A DNA stretch of 64,000 nt from Roseofilum casamattae BLCC-M143 (GTDB lineage Bacteria > Cyanobacteriota > Cyanobacteriia > Cyanobacteriales > Desertifilaceae). The stretch spans positions 124,001 to 188,000 of the forward strand of contig NZ_JAQOSQ010000007.1 in the NCBI RefSeq assembly GCF_030068455.1, in the 5' to 3' direction. Both the position numbers and the translations under genes were made by a program. How positions within the stretch are numbered: position 1 is the stretch's first letter; every line of letters starts with the position of its first letter. Of the stretch, positions 16,914 to 25,133 are shown in pieces. The notes beneath the pieces were generated by a model, which worked only from the letters and a program-made list of their open reading frames with translations, did not search any database and was not told the DNA's origin.

Positions 16914-18350
16914 TTAGTCTGACAACTGTTGGATGAACTGATTAAATGGTTCCCAATTATTCTCGATCGCGATCGGTTCCCAAATGGCTTCGATCTCCTC
17001 TCGCAACAAGATTATCCTAGGATTTGCCCGTTGCAGCCGTTGTTCGAGCTGGGATAGCTCCTGTTCTGAAGTCCGGCTTAAAATTCTATGATACAAGGTT
17101 TTCCAAGCTTGCCACAAGGTGCTCGGCCCGGCTGCAGACCAGTTCGGGATCGCATCGATCTCAATGCGCCAGTTGCGATCGAATGATTCTCGCAGTCCCA
17201 GGAAGAACTGACCGTATCCGTTCTGGGTGTCTTTGAGCAGTCCTAAGGTGAGAGCGACTAACTCTTTACCCTCAGACTCGGGCAAGTCTTCCAGTCCGAG
17301 GCGAGAGAGCATTAACCGCCGGTAATGACTGTCGTAATGACAGTTAAACTGCTCTAAACTCTGCTTCATTGCCGATTGAGGGATGACGCTAGCGAGGGCG
17401 AGACTTAATAGCTCCAGGTTGAGCGAACAGACTAAGGGCTGATTGCCATAACTGTAGCGTCCGGCATAATCGAAATAAGCGGCGGTAAATTGGGGATCGT
17501 AGTGAGGGATAAAGGCATAGGGGCCGTAATCGAAGCTCTCTCCGGTAATTGACATATTATCAGTGTTTAACACGCCATGACAAAATCCGGCCGCCATCCA
17601 TTGGGCAGCTAACCGTGCCATTCGTTGGACTAATTCATCGTAAAAACGGATATATTTTTCTCTGGGTGCTTCCGGTTTGACGAGGGGTAAGGGAGCGGGA
17701 TAGTAGCATTCTATGACGTGGTTTAAAAGCTCTTGAGTTAAATCCGATCGCTCCAGGTAGTGCAGGCGTTCAAAGGTGCCAAAGCGAATATGGGAGCGAG
17801 AGCAGCGAACCATAACGCTGGAGCGAGTGGGGGAGGGTTCGTCTCCTCTCCAGAGCAATTCTCCGGTTTCGACTAAGCTGAGAATGCGCGAGGTGGTGAC
17901 TCCCAAGCGATGGAGCATTTCTCCGGCGAGAACTTCGCGCACCCCACCTTTGAGGGTGAGTCTTCCGTCTGCGCCTCTGGAGTAGGGGGTAGTTCCCGAG
18001 CCTTTGGTTCCCAGGTCGTAGAGTTCTCCGTCTCGTCCGCGCAGTTGTCCGTAGAGAAACCCGCGTCCGTCGCCCAACCAGGGATTGTATTCGCCAAATT
18101 GACGGCCGTGATAGCGCAAGGCGAGGAAGGAACGATCGCCTTTAAATTGGCCGAAGGCTTGGATAAAATGGTTGTCGCTGACGCGACTCGGATCGAGACC
18201 GACCTGGGGGAGCAGGTCATCATTGCGCCAGCGCAGTAGGTGCTGGGGAAATTCGGCAGCCAAAACGCGATCGAAATAGTCATCGCCCAAGCTCTCGAGA
18301 ATAGGTTGGTAGTCTAACCGCAAAAATGGATTATCTGGCATGTAACCCAT
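16914..18350 (-). CDS. selO: SelO/YdiU protein adenylyltransferase (pseudokinase fold)
   Basis: SelO enzymes transfer AMP from ATP to Ser, Thr or Tyr of target proteins, a response linked to redox stress in E. coli. The YdiU family signatures are present: [11 protein letters not shown]-like start ([20 protein letters not shown]), a Gly-rich nucleotide loop, [20 protein letters not shown], and the catalytic/metal region [19 protein letters not shown]. The 478-aa length is normal. GGAG stands 6 bases upstream of the ATG at 18350. The downstream histidine kinase begins right at the stop codon, so the two are cotranscribed; a functional link is untested. Confidence 0.88.
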   Translation of the reverse strand: MGYMPDNPFLRLDYQPILESLGDDYFDRVLAAEFPQHLLRWRNDDLLPQVGLDPSRVSDNHFIQAFGQFKGDRSFLALRYHGRQFGEYNPWLGDGRGFLYGQLRGRDGELYDLGTKGSGTTPYSRGADGRLTLKGGVREVLAGEMLHRLGVTTSRILSLVETGELLWRGDEPSPTRSSVMVRCSRSHIRFGTFERLHYLERSDLTQELLNHVIECYYPAPLPLVKPEAPREKYIRFYDELVQRMARLAAQWMAAGFCHGVLNTDNMSITGESFDYGPYAFIPHYDPQFTAAYFDYAGRYSYGNQPLVCSLNLELLSLALASVIPQSAMKQSLEQFNCHYDSHYRRLMLSRLGLEDLPESEGKELVALTLGLLKDTQNGYGQFFLGLRESFDRNWRIEIDAIPNWSAAGPSTLWQAWKTLYHRILSRTSEQELSQLEQRLQRANPRIILLREEIEAIWEPIAIENNWEPFNQFIQQLSD

Positions 18351-18367
18351 TCATTCTCCATGGTCTA

Positions 18368-20650
18368 TTATTCATGTTCGTGACAGACTTCTTCAACTTG
18401 TCCTAACCGACGCAAATTGAGTACGTCGCTCATATTTTTAATTTGGGTAAAGACCCATTCGAGTTGTTTGCGATCGCGGATTTCCATACCCAGGTTAATG
18501 AGTGCTGGTTTGCCGGGACTGGTTTGGACGTTGACATTGCGCACGTTAATGCCGCGATCGCTGAGTCGAGCGAGAATATCCTTGAGGATGCCGACGCGAT
18601 CGATGGTTTCGATCTGCACTTGCACGATGTAGGAGGTCGAACAACTCGAGTCGGAATCTTTGTTATTCCAACTTACTGGAATTAGGCGATCGCCTTCCAC
18701 GTTTTCCACATTATGACATCCTTGACGATGAATGGAAATCCCCCGCCCGCGCGTGACAACGCCAATGATGCTTTCTCCGGGAATGGGGTTGCAACATCCG
18801 GCTAAATGATAAAGCAAGCCTTCAATGCCAATAATCGGCGAGCCGCTGTCGCTGCTCGAACTCCCCGAGGTGCGATGGGAGTTGCCCCCATCGCGATTTT
18901 CTATCCCGAGAGGTATTTCGCTGGTTTCTATGGGTTGGGTGGCGCGAATGGCTTCTCGCAAGCGATTGACGACTAAATTTAAGGTCATTTCGCCATATCC
19001 TAAAGCGGCGAGCAGATCGTCAACGCTATGGTAGTTGCAGCGCTCGGCCACTAGTTGCATGGGTTCGGACTTTAACAAAGCTTCAAAGCCTTTTTTGCCC
19101 ATTTCTTTCTCGAGCAATTCTCGCCCTCTAGCCAGGTTTTCGTCGCGATGCGATCGCTTGTACCATTGGCGAATGCGGTTGCGCGCTCCTCCGGTTTTCA
19201 CGAATTTGAGCCAATCTAAACTGGGATGGCTATTCTTTTGCGTGAGAATTTCGACAATATCGCCATTGTTTAAGCGAGTGCCCAGGGGAACCATCCGTTC
19301 GTTGACTCGCGCTCCCGTACAATGATTGCCGACTTCCGAATGGATGCGATAGGCAAAATCGACGGGAGTGGAACCGGAAGTGAGGGAAATAACATCGCCG
19401 CGCGGGGTAAATACATAGACATCTTCTTCAAATAAATCGTCTTTAATGTTTTCCAAATATTCTTGGGCGTCTTTCAGGTCATTTTGCCAATCGAGCAATT
19501 GCCGCAACCAGGTGAATTTTTCATCGGTATCGGTCATTTGCGTATAGTTGGAACCGCCTTCTTTGTATTTCCAGTGAGCGGCAATGCCGTATTCGGCGAC
19601 TTGGTGCATTTCTTGGGTGCGAATTTGCACTTCTAGAGGGCGGCCGGTGGGGCCGATGACGCCGGTATGTAAGGATTGGTAGCGGTTGGGTTTGGGCAGG
19701 CCGATGTAGTCTTTAAATCGACCGGGAATGGGACGGAAAAGGTCGTGGACGATCGCCAAGGCGCGGTAGCATTGATCGTTGGTTTGGGTAATGATGCGAA
19801 TGCCGGCAATATCGAAGATTTCGTGAAACTCTTTGTCCTGATTCTCCATTTTCCGATAGATGCCGTACAGGTGTTTGGGACGGCCGCTAATGTCGGCGTT
19901 GGTAATGCCAATTTGTTCGAGGCGAATGGTGATAATTTCAATAACATTATCCAGCCGGGCTTCGCGATCGCCTCGTTTCTCGGAAATGAGTTTGCCAATG
20001 TCTCGATAGGCTTGGGGTTCGATATATTTGAATGCCAGATCTTCGAGTTCCCACTTCATCCGTCCGATGCCGAGGCGGTAGGCTAAGGGGGCGAAAATTT
20101 CCCGAGTTTCTAAGGAGATTGCCCGCTGTTTTTCTTCGGGCATAAACTCTAAGGTACGCATATTATGCAGGCGATCGGCCAGTTTCACCACGATCACGCG
20201 AATATCTTTCGCCATGGCCAGAAACATGCGGCGAAAGTTTTCGGCTTGCCGTTCGGTTTTGCTGGAGAATTTGAATTTGGAGAGTTTAGTGACGCCTTCC
20301 ACCAGGTGGCGAACTTCGCTGCCGAAGAGAGCTTCGAGTTCTTCCGGCGTGACATCGGTATCTTCTACGATATCGTGTAAGAACCCTGCGGCAACCATGG
20401 GAGCGCTACCGCCTAACTCCCGTAAAATTCCGGCAACGGCCACGGGATGAGAGATGTAGGGTTCTCCAGATTTACGATATTGACCTTTGTGCAGTTGATA
20501 GGCAAATTCAAAGGCTTCGGTGATAATGCGACAGTCTTCTACTGAGGTTTCGGCCCGCGAGGGAGGATCGGGGTCGAGGAAACAGGCTTTCAGCCAGCTC
20601 GGTAAGGGGAGATCGAAGGAAGGGGTTTGGGTTTTGGCGATCGTTTTCAT
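18368..20650 (-). CDS. spoT: Bifunctional (p)ppGpp synthetase/hydrolase (RelA/SpoT)
   Basis: This is the stringent-response enzyme. The N-terminal HD hydrolase domain (about 45-200) keeps the HD signature (FLHDIVEDTDVT) and is expected to degrade (p)ppGpp. The synthetase domain (about 245-360) contains the substrate loop region DIAGIRIITQTNDQCYRA and PKPNRYQSLHTGV. TGS (about 415-480; VYVFTPRGDVISL), the helical/zinc-finger-like region with CCNPIPGESIIGVVTRGRGISIH split around 625-645, and a C-terminal ACT domain (about 680-750) follow. At 760 aa it is a full-length long RSH protein. It is on the same strand as SelO, 17 bases apart. Confidence 0.93.
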   Translation of the reverse strand: MKTIAKTQTPSFDLPLPSWLKACFLDPDPPSRAETSVEDCRIITEAFEFAYQLHKGQYRKSGEPYISHPVAVAGILRELGGSAPMVAAGFLHDIVEDTDVTPEELEALFGSEVRHLVEGVTKLSKFKFSSKTERQAENFRRMFLAMAKDIRVIVVKLADRLHNMRTLEFMPEEKQRAISLETREIFAPLAYRLGIGRMKWELEDLAFKYIEPQAYRDIGKLISEKRGDREARLDNVIEIITIRLEQIGITNADISGRPKHLYGIYRKMENQDKEFHEIFDIAGIRIITQTNDQCYRALAIVHDLFRPIPGRFKDYIGLPKPNRYQSLHTGVIGPTGRPLEVQIRTQEMHQVAEYGIAAHWKYKEGGSNYTQMTDTDEKFTWLRQLLDWQNDLKDAQEYLENIKDDLFEEDVYVFTPRGDVISLTSGSTPVDFAYRIHSEVGNHCTGARVNERMVPLGTRLNNGDIVEILTQKNSHPSLDWLKFVKTGGARNRIRQWYKRSHRDENLARGRELLEKEMGKKGFEALLKSEPMQLVAERCNYHSVDDLLAALGYGEMTLNLVVNRLREAIRATQPIETSEIPLGIENRDGGNSHRTSGSSSSDSGSPIIGIEGLLYHLAGCCNPIPGESIIGVVTRGRGISIHRQGCHNVENVEGDRLIPVSWNNKDSDSSCSTSYIVQVQIETIDRVGILKDILARLSDRGINVRNVNVQTSPGKPALINLGMEIRDRKQLEWVFTQIKNMSDVLNLRRLGQVEEVCHEHE

Positions 20651-20870
20651 TGCGGGTGTACATTGAGAAAGAGTGAATAAAAAGCTTGCGGGGACGAGAA
20701 ATGACTCGACCCGACTGCGAGAGTATTGGGAGTAATGTTGGGTAAGGCTAATGACTGGTGGGGAGAAGTAAGACTATAGACCGGGACAGGTGACAGCTCT
20801 TACTTTGTTACTTTAACTTAATACTATACCTTTACGGATAGAAAAAAAGCGAGTGAATTGCAGTTTGACT

Positions 20871-21230
20871 ATGCTATCGGAACGATATAAACAAGTTTAT
20901 GAATGCTTTGTGGAGTGCTTGCAGCAGCTTTCTGAGGTTGCGATCGCGCCGGCGAGTGCGGAGGAGTTGGTGGCGGCCTGCGATCGCGTACAAGACTTCT
21001 TTGTCCGGGAAATCGCGGAGTTAACGGGTGAAGAGGAAGGAAAATCTGTGGCGCCGTTGTGGCAGTCGGTGCATACGGAGATGCATCGGGAGATGAAGTT
21101 GTTGATGACGGAGATGACGTTTTATCGGATTGCGCGATCGCCAGGGATGCAGGAGCAGCGTAAAATTAAGATTGGCGATCGGTCTGGCAAGCTTATCAGT
21201 TATTGTCATACCATTCTGGAGATTGATTAA
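20871..21230 (+). CDS. PatD-like protein (heterocyst-frequency family)
   Basis: The short helical protein (119 aa from the ATG at 20871) resembles PatD, a cyanobacterial protein that limits heterocyst frequency in Anabaena and also occurs in non-heterocystous species. Similarity is seen in the N-terminal ERYKQVYECFVECLQQL, the central helix, the TEMHREMKLLMTEMTFYRIA segment and the C-terminal ISYCHTIL. I judged this by eye and it should be confirmed by profile search. A GTG at 20853 would add six residues without support. The gene is divergent from the (p)ppGpp enzyme and is followed by map. Confidence 0.55.
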   Translation: MLSERYKQVYECFVECLQQLSEVAIAPASAEELVAACDRVQDFFVREIAELTGEEEGKSVAPLWQSVHTEMHREMKLLMTEMTFYRIARSPGMQEQRKIKIGDRSGKLISYCHTILEID

Positions 21231-21249
21231 TACAGCACTTTGCGCTGTG
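21231..21249. repeat. Small hairpin with CAGC/GCTG arms
   Basis: TACAGCACTTTGCGCTGTG can form a short stem right after the PatD-like stop codon. The same core sequence recurs at the ends of the repeat element at 45933-46155, so it is probably part of a dispersed cyanobacterial repeat. It has no U-tract. Confidence 0.3.
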
Positions 21250-21283
21250 ATGAAATACAGTTTAATTAGCATCGATCTGAAAT

Positions 21284-22111
21284 ATGAATATTTTAACCAA
21301 ACTTTTTCCTAAACCCCCGATCCTCACTGGGTTTGGCCGGCGCAACCGAGCGATCGCAACCAAATCGGATGCCGAGATTAAAATTATGGAAGAGAGTAGT
21401 AAAATTGTTGCTACTGTTCTCAAAGAAATTACAGAATACGTGCGGCCGGGGATGACCACCATGGATCTGGATGTTTATGCCGAAAAGCGGATTGGCGAAA
21501 TGGGAGCCACTCCCAGTTTTAAAGGCTATCACGGCTTTCCCAGTTCGATTTGTGCGTGTATCAATCAGCAAGTAGTCCATGGCATCCCCTCGCGCAAGCA
21601 GAAAATCCAGTCGGGGGATCTCTTGAAAGTCGATACAGGAGCGTATTACGAAGGGTTTCATGGCGACTCTTGCATTACCATTGCTGTTGGGAAAGTCTCG
21701 AAACCGGCTCGCAAGCTGATGGAAGTGGCGGAACAAGCCTTGTATGCGGGGATCGGTCAAGTTAAAGCGGGAAATCATCTGCTCGATATTGCCGGCGCGA
21801 TCGAAGACTGCGTGCAACCCCATGGCTATAGTATTGTTGAAAATTATACCGGTCATGGAGTGGGGCGCAATTTGCACGAACAACCGTCCGTCTTTAACTT
21901 TCGTACGAATCAACTACCCAACGTCGAGCTGCGCGCTGGAATGACATTGGCGATCGAACCCATTATCAACCAAGGTTCAAAAGTTACTCGGGTTTTGCCC
22001 GATCGCTGGACAGTGGTTACCGTCGATAATTCATTATCCGCCCAATTCGAGCATACCGTACTAGTTACCGAAGATGGCTATAAAATTCTTACCGATCGCA
22101 CTGCGGTCTAG
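21284..22111 (+). CDS. map: Type I methionine aminopeptidase
   Basis: The enzyme removes the initiator methionine from nascent proteins in the cytosol. All five metal ligands of the pita-bread fold are visible: two Asp in [15 protein letters not shown] (near 117 and 128), His in [13 protein letters not shown] (near 190), Glu in LAIEPI (near 225) and Glu in QFEHTVLV (near 255). The substrate-side His is in VVHGIPS. The length of 275 aa includes an N-terminal extension of about 25 residues compared with the E. coli enzyme, a common form in cyanobacteria. It is followed by ilvA after a repeat-rich 60-base spacer. Confidence 0.93.
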   Translation: MNILTKLFPKPPILTGFGRRNRAIATKSDAEIKIMEESSKIVATVLKEITEYVRPGMTTMDLDVYAEKRIGEMGATPSFKGYHGFPSSICACINQQVVHGIPSRKQKIQSGDLLKVDTGAYYEGFHGDSCITIAVGKVSKPARKLMEVAEQALYAGIGQVKAGNHLLDIAGAIEDCVQPHGYSIVENYTGHGVGRNLHEQPSVFNFRTNQLPNVELRAGMTLAIEPIINQGSKVTRVLPDRWTVVTVDNSLSAQFEHTVLVTEDGYKILTDRTAV

Positions 22112-22140
22112 AACGTGATAAAGTAATCATCTATCCATTG

Positions 22141-22174
22141 TTAATTATTAATTATTAATTATTAATTGTTAATG
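22141..22174. repeat. Heptanucleotide tandem repeat (TTAATTA)
   Basis: Four near-perfect copies of TTAATTA/G stand in the map-ilvA spacer and run into the first codon of ilvA. They resemble the short tandemly repeated heptamers (STRR) of filamentous cyanobacteria. Slippage here could alter the ilvA leader. Confidence 0.6.
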
Positions 22175-23683
22175 CTTTGCGATTATCTCGTTCAAATCCT
22201 CACAGCTCGCGTTTACGATGTCGCTGAAGAAACGCCCCTAGAAGTTGCCACAAATCTCTCGAAGCGACTGAATAACAACGTGCTGCTGAAACGAGAAGAT
22301 ATGCAGTCCGTGTTTTCATTTAAGTTGCGCGGCGCTTATAACCGCATGGCGAAACTGCCTCCAGAACTACTTGCCAAAGGCGCGATCGCATCTTCGGCAG
22401 GAAATCACGCTCAAGGAGTGGCTCTGGCAGCGCGACAGTTGGGGACTCGCGCCTTAATTGTGATGCCGGTAACGACGCCACAAGTGAAAGTCAATGCGGT
22501 GCGGTCGTATGGCGGAGAAGTGGTGTTACATGGCGAAAATTACGATGCTGCCTACGCTCGCGCTCGGGAGTTGGAAGCGGAGAAAGGGCTAACATTTATA
22601 CACCCGTTTAACGACCCTGATGTGATTGCCGGACAGGGAACCATCGGTATGGAAATTCTGCGACAATATCAGCAACCCATTCACGCTATTTTTGTCGCTA
22701 TTGGCGGCGGAGGATTAATTTCTGGTATCGCAGCTTATGTCAAACGCATCCATCCGGAAACCAAAATTATTGGCGTCGAACCGGTAGATTCGGATGCCAT
22801 GAATCAGTCTTTAAAAGCAGGAAAGCGAGTGCGTTTGCCACAAGTTGGCTTATTTGCAGATGGGGTTGCGGTGCGCGAAGTTGGCGAGGAAACATTTCGT
22901 CTCTGTCAAGAATATGTGGATGAAATTATTTTGGTGAAAACCGACGATACTTGCGCGGCAATTAAGGATATGTTTGAAGATACGCGCTCCATTGTCGAAC
23001 CTGCTGGCGCGTTAGCGATCGCAGGCGCTAAAGCTTATGTAGAGCGAGAAGGTATTGAAGGAGAAACCTTAGTCGCAGTGGCTTGCGGCGCGAATATGAA
23101 TTTCGATCGCCTCCGCTTCGTCGCCGAGCGGGCAGAATTTGGAGAGCGAAGAGAAGCTATTTTTGCCGTAACAATTCCGGAACAACCGGGAAGTTTGCGC
23201 CGGTTTTGCGATTGTTTGGGGACTCGGAATTTAACTGAGTTTAATTATCGCATTGCCGATCGCCAAGACGCCCATATTTTTGTCGGCGTGCAAGTCAAAG
23301 ATCGCGACGATGCCGGACAGATCGCGCAAACCTTTGAAGACACCGGATTCAAAACTCTAGAATTAACCGACGACGAGTTAACCAAATTGCATTTACGGCA
23401 TATGGTAGGCGGGCGATCGCAACTCGCCGAACACGAGTTATTATACCGCTTTGAGTTCCCCGAACGACCGGGCGCGCTGATGAAGTTTGTCGCATCCATG
23501 AGTCCCAACTGGAACATTAGTTTATTCCACTATCGTAACAACGGCGCGGACTACGGCCGCATCGTCGTTGGAGTGCAAGTTCCTCCCGCCGAAATGCCGG
23601 AATGGAAAGCCTTTCTGGAGACTCTCGGCTATCGCTATTGGGATGAAAACGAGAATCCGGCGTATAAGTTGTTTTTGGGATAA
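22172..23683 (+). CDS. ilvA: Threonine ammonia-lyase, biosynthetic
   Basis: This PLP enzyme deaminates threonine to 2-oxobutyrate, the first step to isoleucine. The PLP lysine is in FSFKLRGAYNRM (near residue 51) and the phosphate-binding Gly loop is VAIGGGGLISGIAAYV. Two ACT-like regulatory domains (about 330-415 and 420-500) in the C-terminal third point to the allosteric biosynthetic form inhibited by isoleucine. The ATG at 22172 (MLCDYLVQIL) matches the family start; a TTG at 22166 lies inside the AT-rich heptamer repeat. No clear Shine-Dalgarno site is present. Confidence 0.92.
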   Translation: MLCDYLVQILTARVYDVAEETPLEVATNLSKRLNNNVLLKREDMQSVFSFKLRGAYNRMAKLPPELLAKGAIASSAGNHAQGVALAARQLGTRALIVMPVTTPQVKVNAVRSYGGEVVLHGENYDAAYARARELEAEKGLTFIHPFNDPDVIAGQGTIGMEILRQYQQPIHAIFVAIGGGGLISGIAAYVKRIHPETKIIGVEPVDSDAMNQSLKAGKRVRLPQVGLFADGVAVREVGEETFRLCQEYVDEIILVKTDDTCAAIKDMFEDTRSIVEPAGALAIAGAKAYVEREGIEGETLVAVACGANMNFDRLRFVAERAEFGERREAIFAVTIPEQPGSLRRFCDCLGTRNLTEFNYRIADRQDAHIFVGVQVKDRDDAGQIAQTFEDTGFKTLELTDDELTKLHLRHMVGGRSQLAEHELLYRFEFPERPGALMKFVASMSPNWNISLFHYRNNGADYGRIVVGVQVPPAEMPEWKAFLETLGYRYWDENENPAYKLFLG

Positions 23684-23883
23684 TGTGAGTTGCGATCGCA
23701 GAAACTACACTAACTTTTATTTTATGTTACGTAGGAGCGAATTTGTGTCTAATTGTTATTGCAATTAACTGTATTTTTTTGTGTATTTAGTGATTGCGAT
23801 CGCCCCACCAATGCTAAACTAAAATAGAGGTTTAATCACGAGCTAGCCGAGACCAAATCTCGTTGTTAATTGTTAATTATTCC

Positions 23884-24822
23884 GTGACCCGCCAACCCCA
23901 CGACCAATTCGCCAAACAATACCTGAAAGAACTGCTGGAACCCCTGGGAACAGTCGAAATTAGCCGGGAAATTCCCGGAGAAACCCTGCAAATTGACCTG
24001 ATCTTTCAGCCTTCAGCCACGCCAGTACAGGACTCTTCTGCTTTGGGTTTACTCGCCCAACTTGCGGCGACTCCATGCTTATTAGAACCCTATCGCAATT
24101 GTCCCAGTCCTGCGGAAATTCGCAACTGTATGCTCAAACTGTTCCACGTTCATGCCGAGCTACACCGTCAAGCGAAACGAGAAAAGCGTCCTCTAGAGGA
24201 AGGACAATTGCCACAACTCTGGATCTTAACCCCCACCCTATCTCAAAATCTGATAGCCGATTTGGGCGCGAAGAACGATCCGAAATACGGGTATGAGGGA
24301 GTCTATCGCTTGCCGAAGATTACCCAAACCGGAATTATTGCCATCAACCAACTGCCAGAAATCCCAGAAACCCTCTGGTTGCGGATGTTGGGGAAAGGAG
24401 GCACCCAGAAAAAAGCGATCGAGCAAGTTCTGGAATTGCCCAGCGATCGTCCCGAGCGTCGCAGTATACTGGATCTCGTGGGAATATGGCGGATTAATGT
24501 CGAAAGTAAAATTGAGTTAGAACCGGAAGAAAGGGAGTTAATCATGGAACTGTCACCAGCTTATCTGAAATGGCGAGAAGATACCCTGAAACAAGAACTC
24601 GAGCGAGGGGTTCAACAAGGACTCGAGCAGGGAATTCAACAAGGACTCGAGCAGGGACAGCGTTTAATGGTTGAGGTTTCGTTGAGAACTCGTTTTGGCG
24701 AGTTGGATGAAGCGCTTTTGGGTATAGTGGACTCTTTGTCGCAGTTATCTCCGGATGAGTCCATACCTCTGTGTTGGCAGGCTTCTCGCGAGGAGCTTTT
24801 AGAGCAATTTGGAGAGGGTTAA
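23884..24822 (+). CDS. Rpn/PD-(D/E)XK nuclease-like protein with DUF4351 tail
   Basis: The protein belongs to a multi-copy cyanobacterial family related to the Rpn/YhgA recombination-promoting nucleases. It begins TRQPHDQFAKQYLKELLEP, has the core LQIDLIFQP that probably carries the catalytic Asp, and ends with the DUF4351-like block TRFGELDEALLGIVDSLSQL. Between them, a glutamine-rich segment contains two tandem 24-base repeats (ELERGVQQGLEQGIQQGLEQG). The upstream part of the frame (TTG at 23863) is a heptamer repeat, so I start at the GTG at 23884. A decayed copy of the 3' third follows immediately. Confidence 0.7.
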   Translation: MTRQPHDQFAKQYLKELLEPLGTVEISREIPGETLQIDLIFQPSATPVQDSSALGLLAQLAATPCLLEPYRNCPSPAEIRNCMLKLFHVHAELHRQAKREKRPLEEGQLPQLWILTPTLSQNLIADLGAKNDPKYGYEGVYRLPKITQTGIIAINQLPEIPETLWLRMLGKGGTQKKAIEQVLELPSDRPERRSILDLVGIWRINVESKIELEPEERELIMELSPAYLKWREDTLKQELERGVQQGLEQGIQQGLEQGQRLMVEVSLRTRFGELDEALLGIVDSLSQLSPDESIPLCWQASREELLEQFGEG

Positions 24823-24824
24823 TT

Positions 24825-25103
24825 ATGTAAAAATCGCCAGCTTATCTGAAAAAGCGAGAAGAGATCCTGCAAGAAGGTTTTCGACAAGGACTCGAGCAGG
24901 CTTTACAGCAGCGAACTCAAGAGGACTTGCAGGAACTGCGTTTGATGGTTGAGGTTTTGTTGAGAACTCGTTTTGGGGAGTTGGATGAGGCGCTTTTGGG
25001 TATAGTGGACTCTTTGTTACAGCTCTCTCCGGATGAGGTGGTGTCTTTGTGTGTGGAGTGCTCTCGGGAGGAGTTGTTGGCGCAGTTGGGAGAGCGGCCA
25101 TAG
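24825..25103 (+). pseudogene. Duplicated 3' fragment of the Rpn-like gene
   Basis: This 93-codon stretch aligns with the last third of the gene just upstream: SPAYLKKREEILQEG matches SPAYLKWREDTLKQE, and LRTRFGELDEALLGIVDSL is identical in both. It opens with ATG followed at once by TAA where the parent has ATG GAA, then reads in frame to a TAG at 25101-25103. The whole is a tandem partial duplication, diverged and not expressed as a protein unless translation starts internally. Confidence 0.75.
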
Positions 25104-25133
25104 TTCTCCCAATTATTGCTCGTTTGCTTTATT

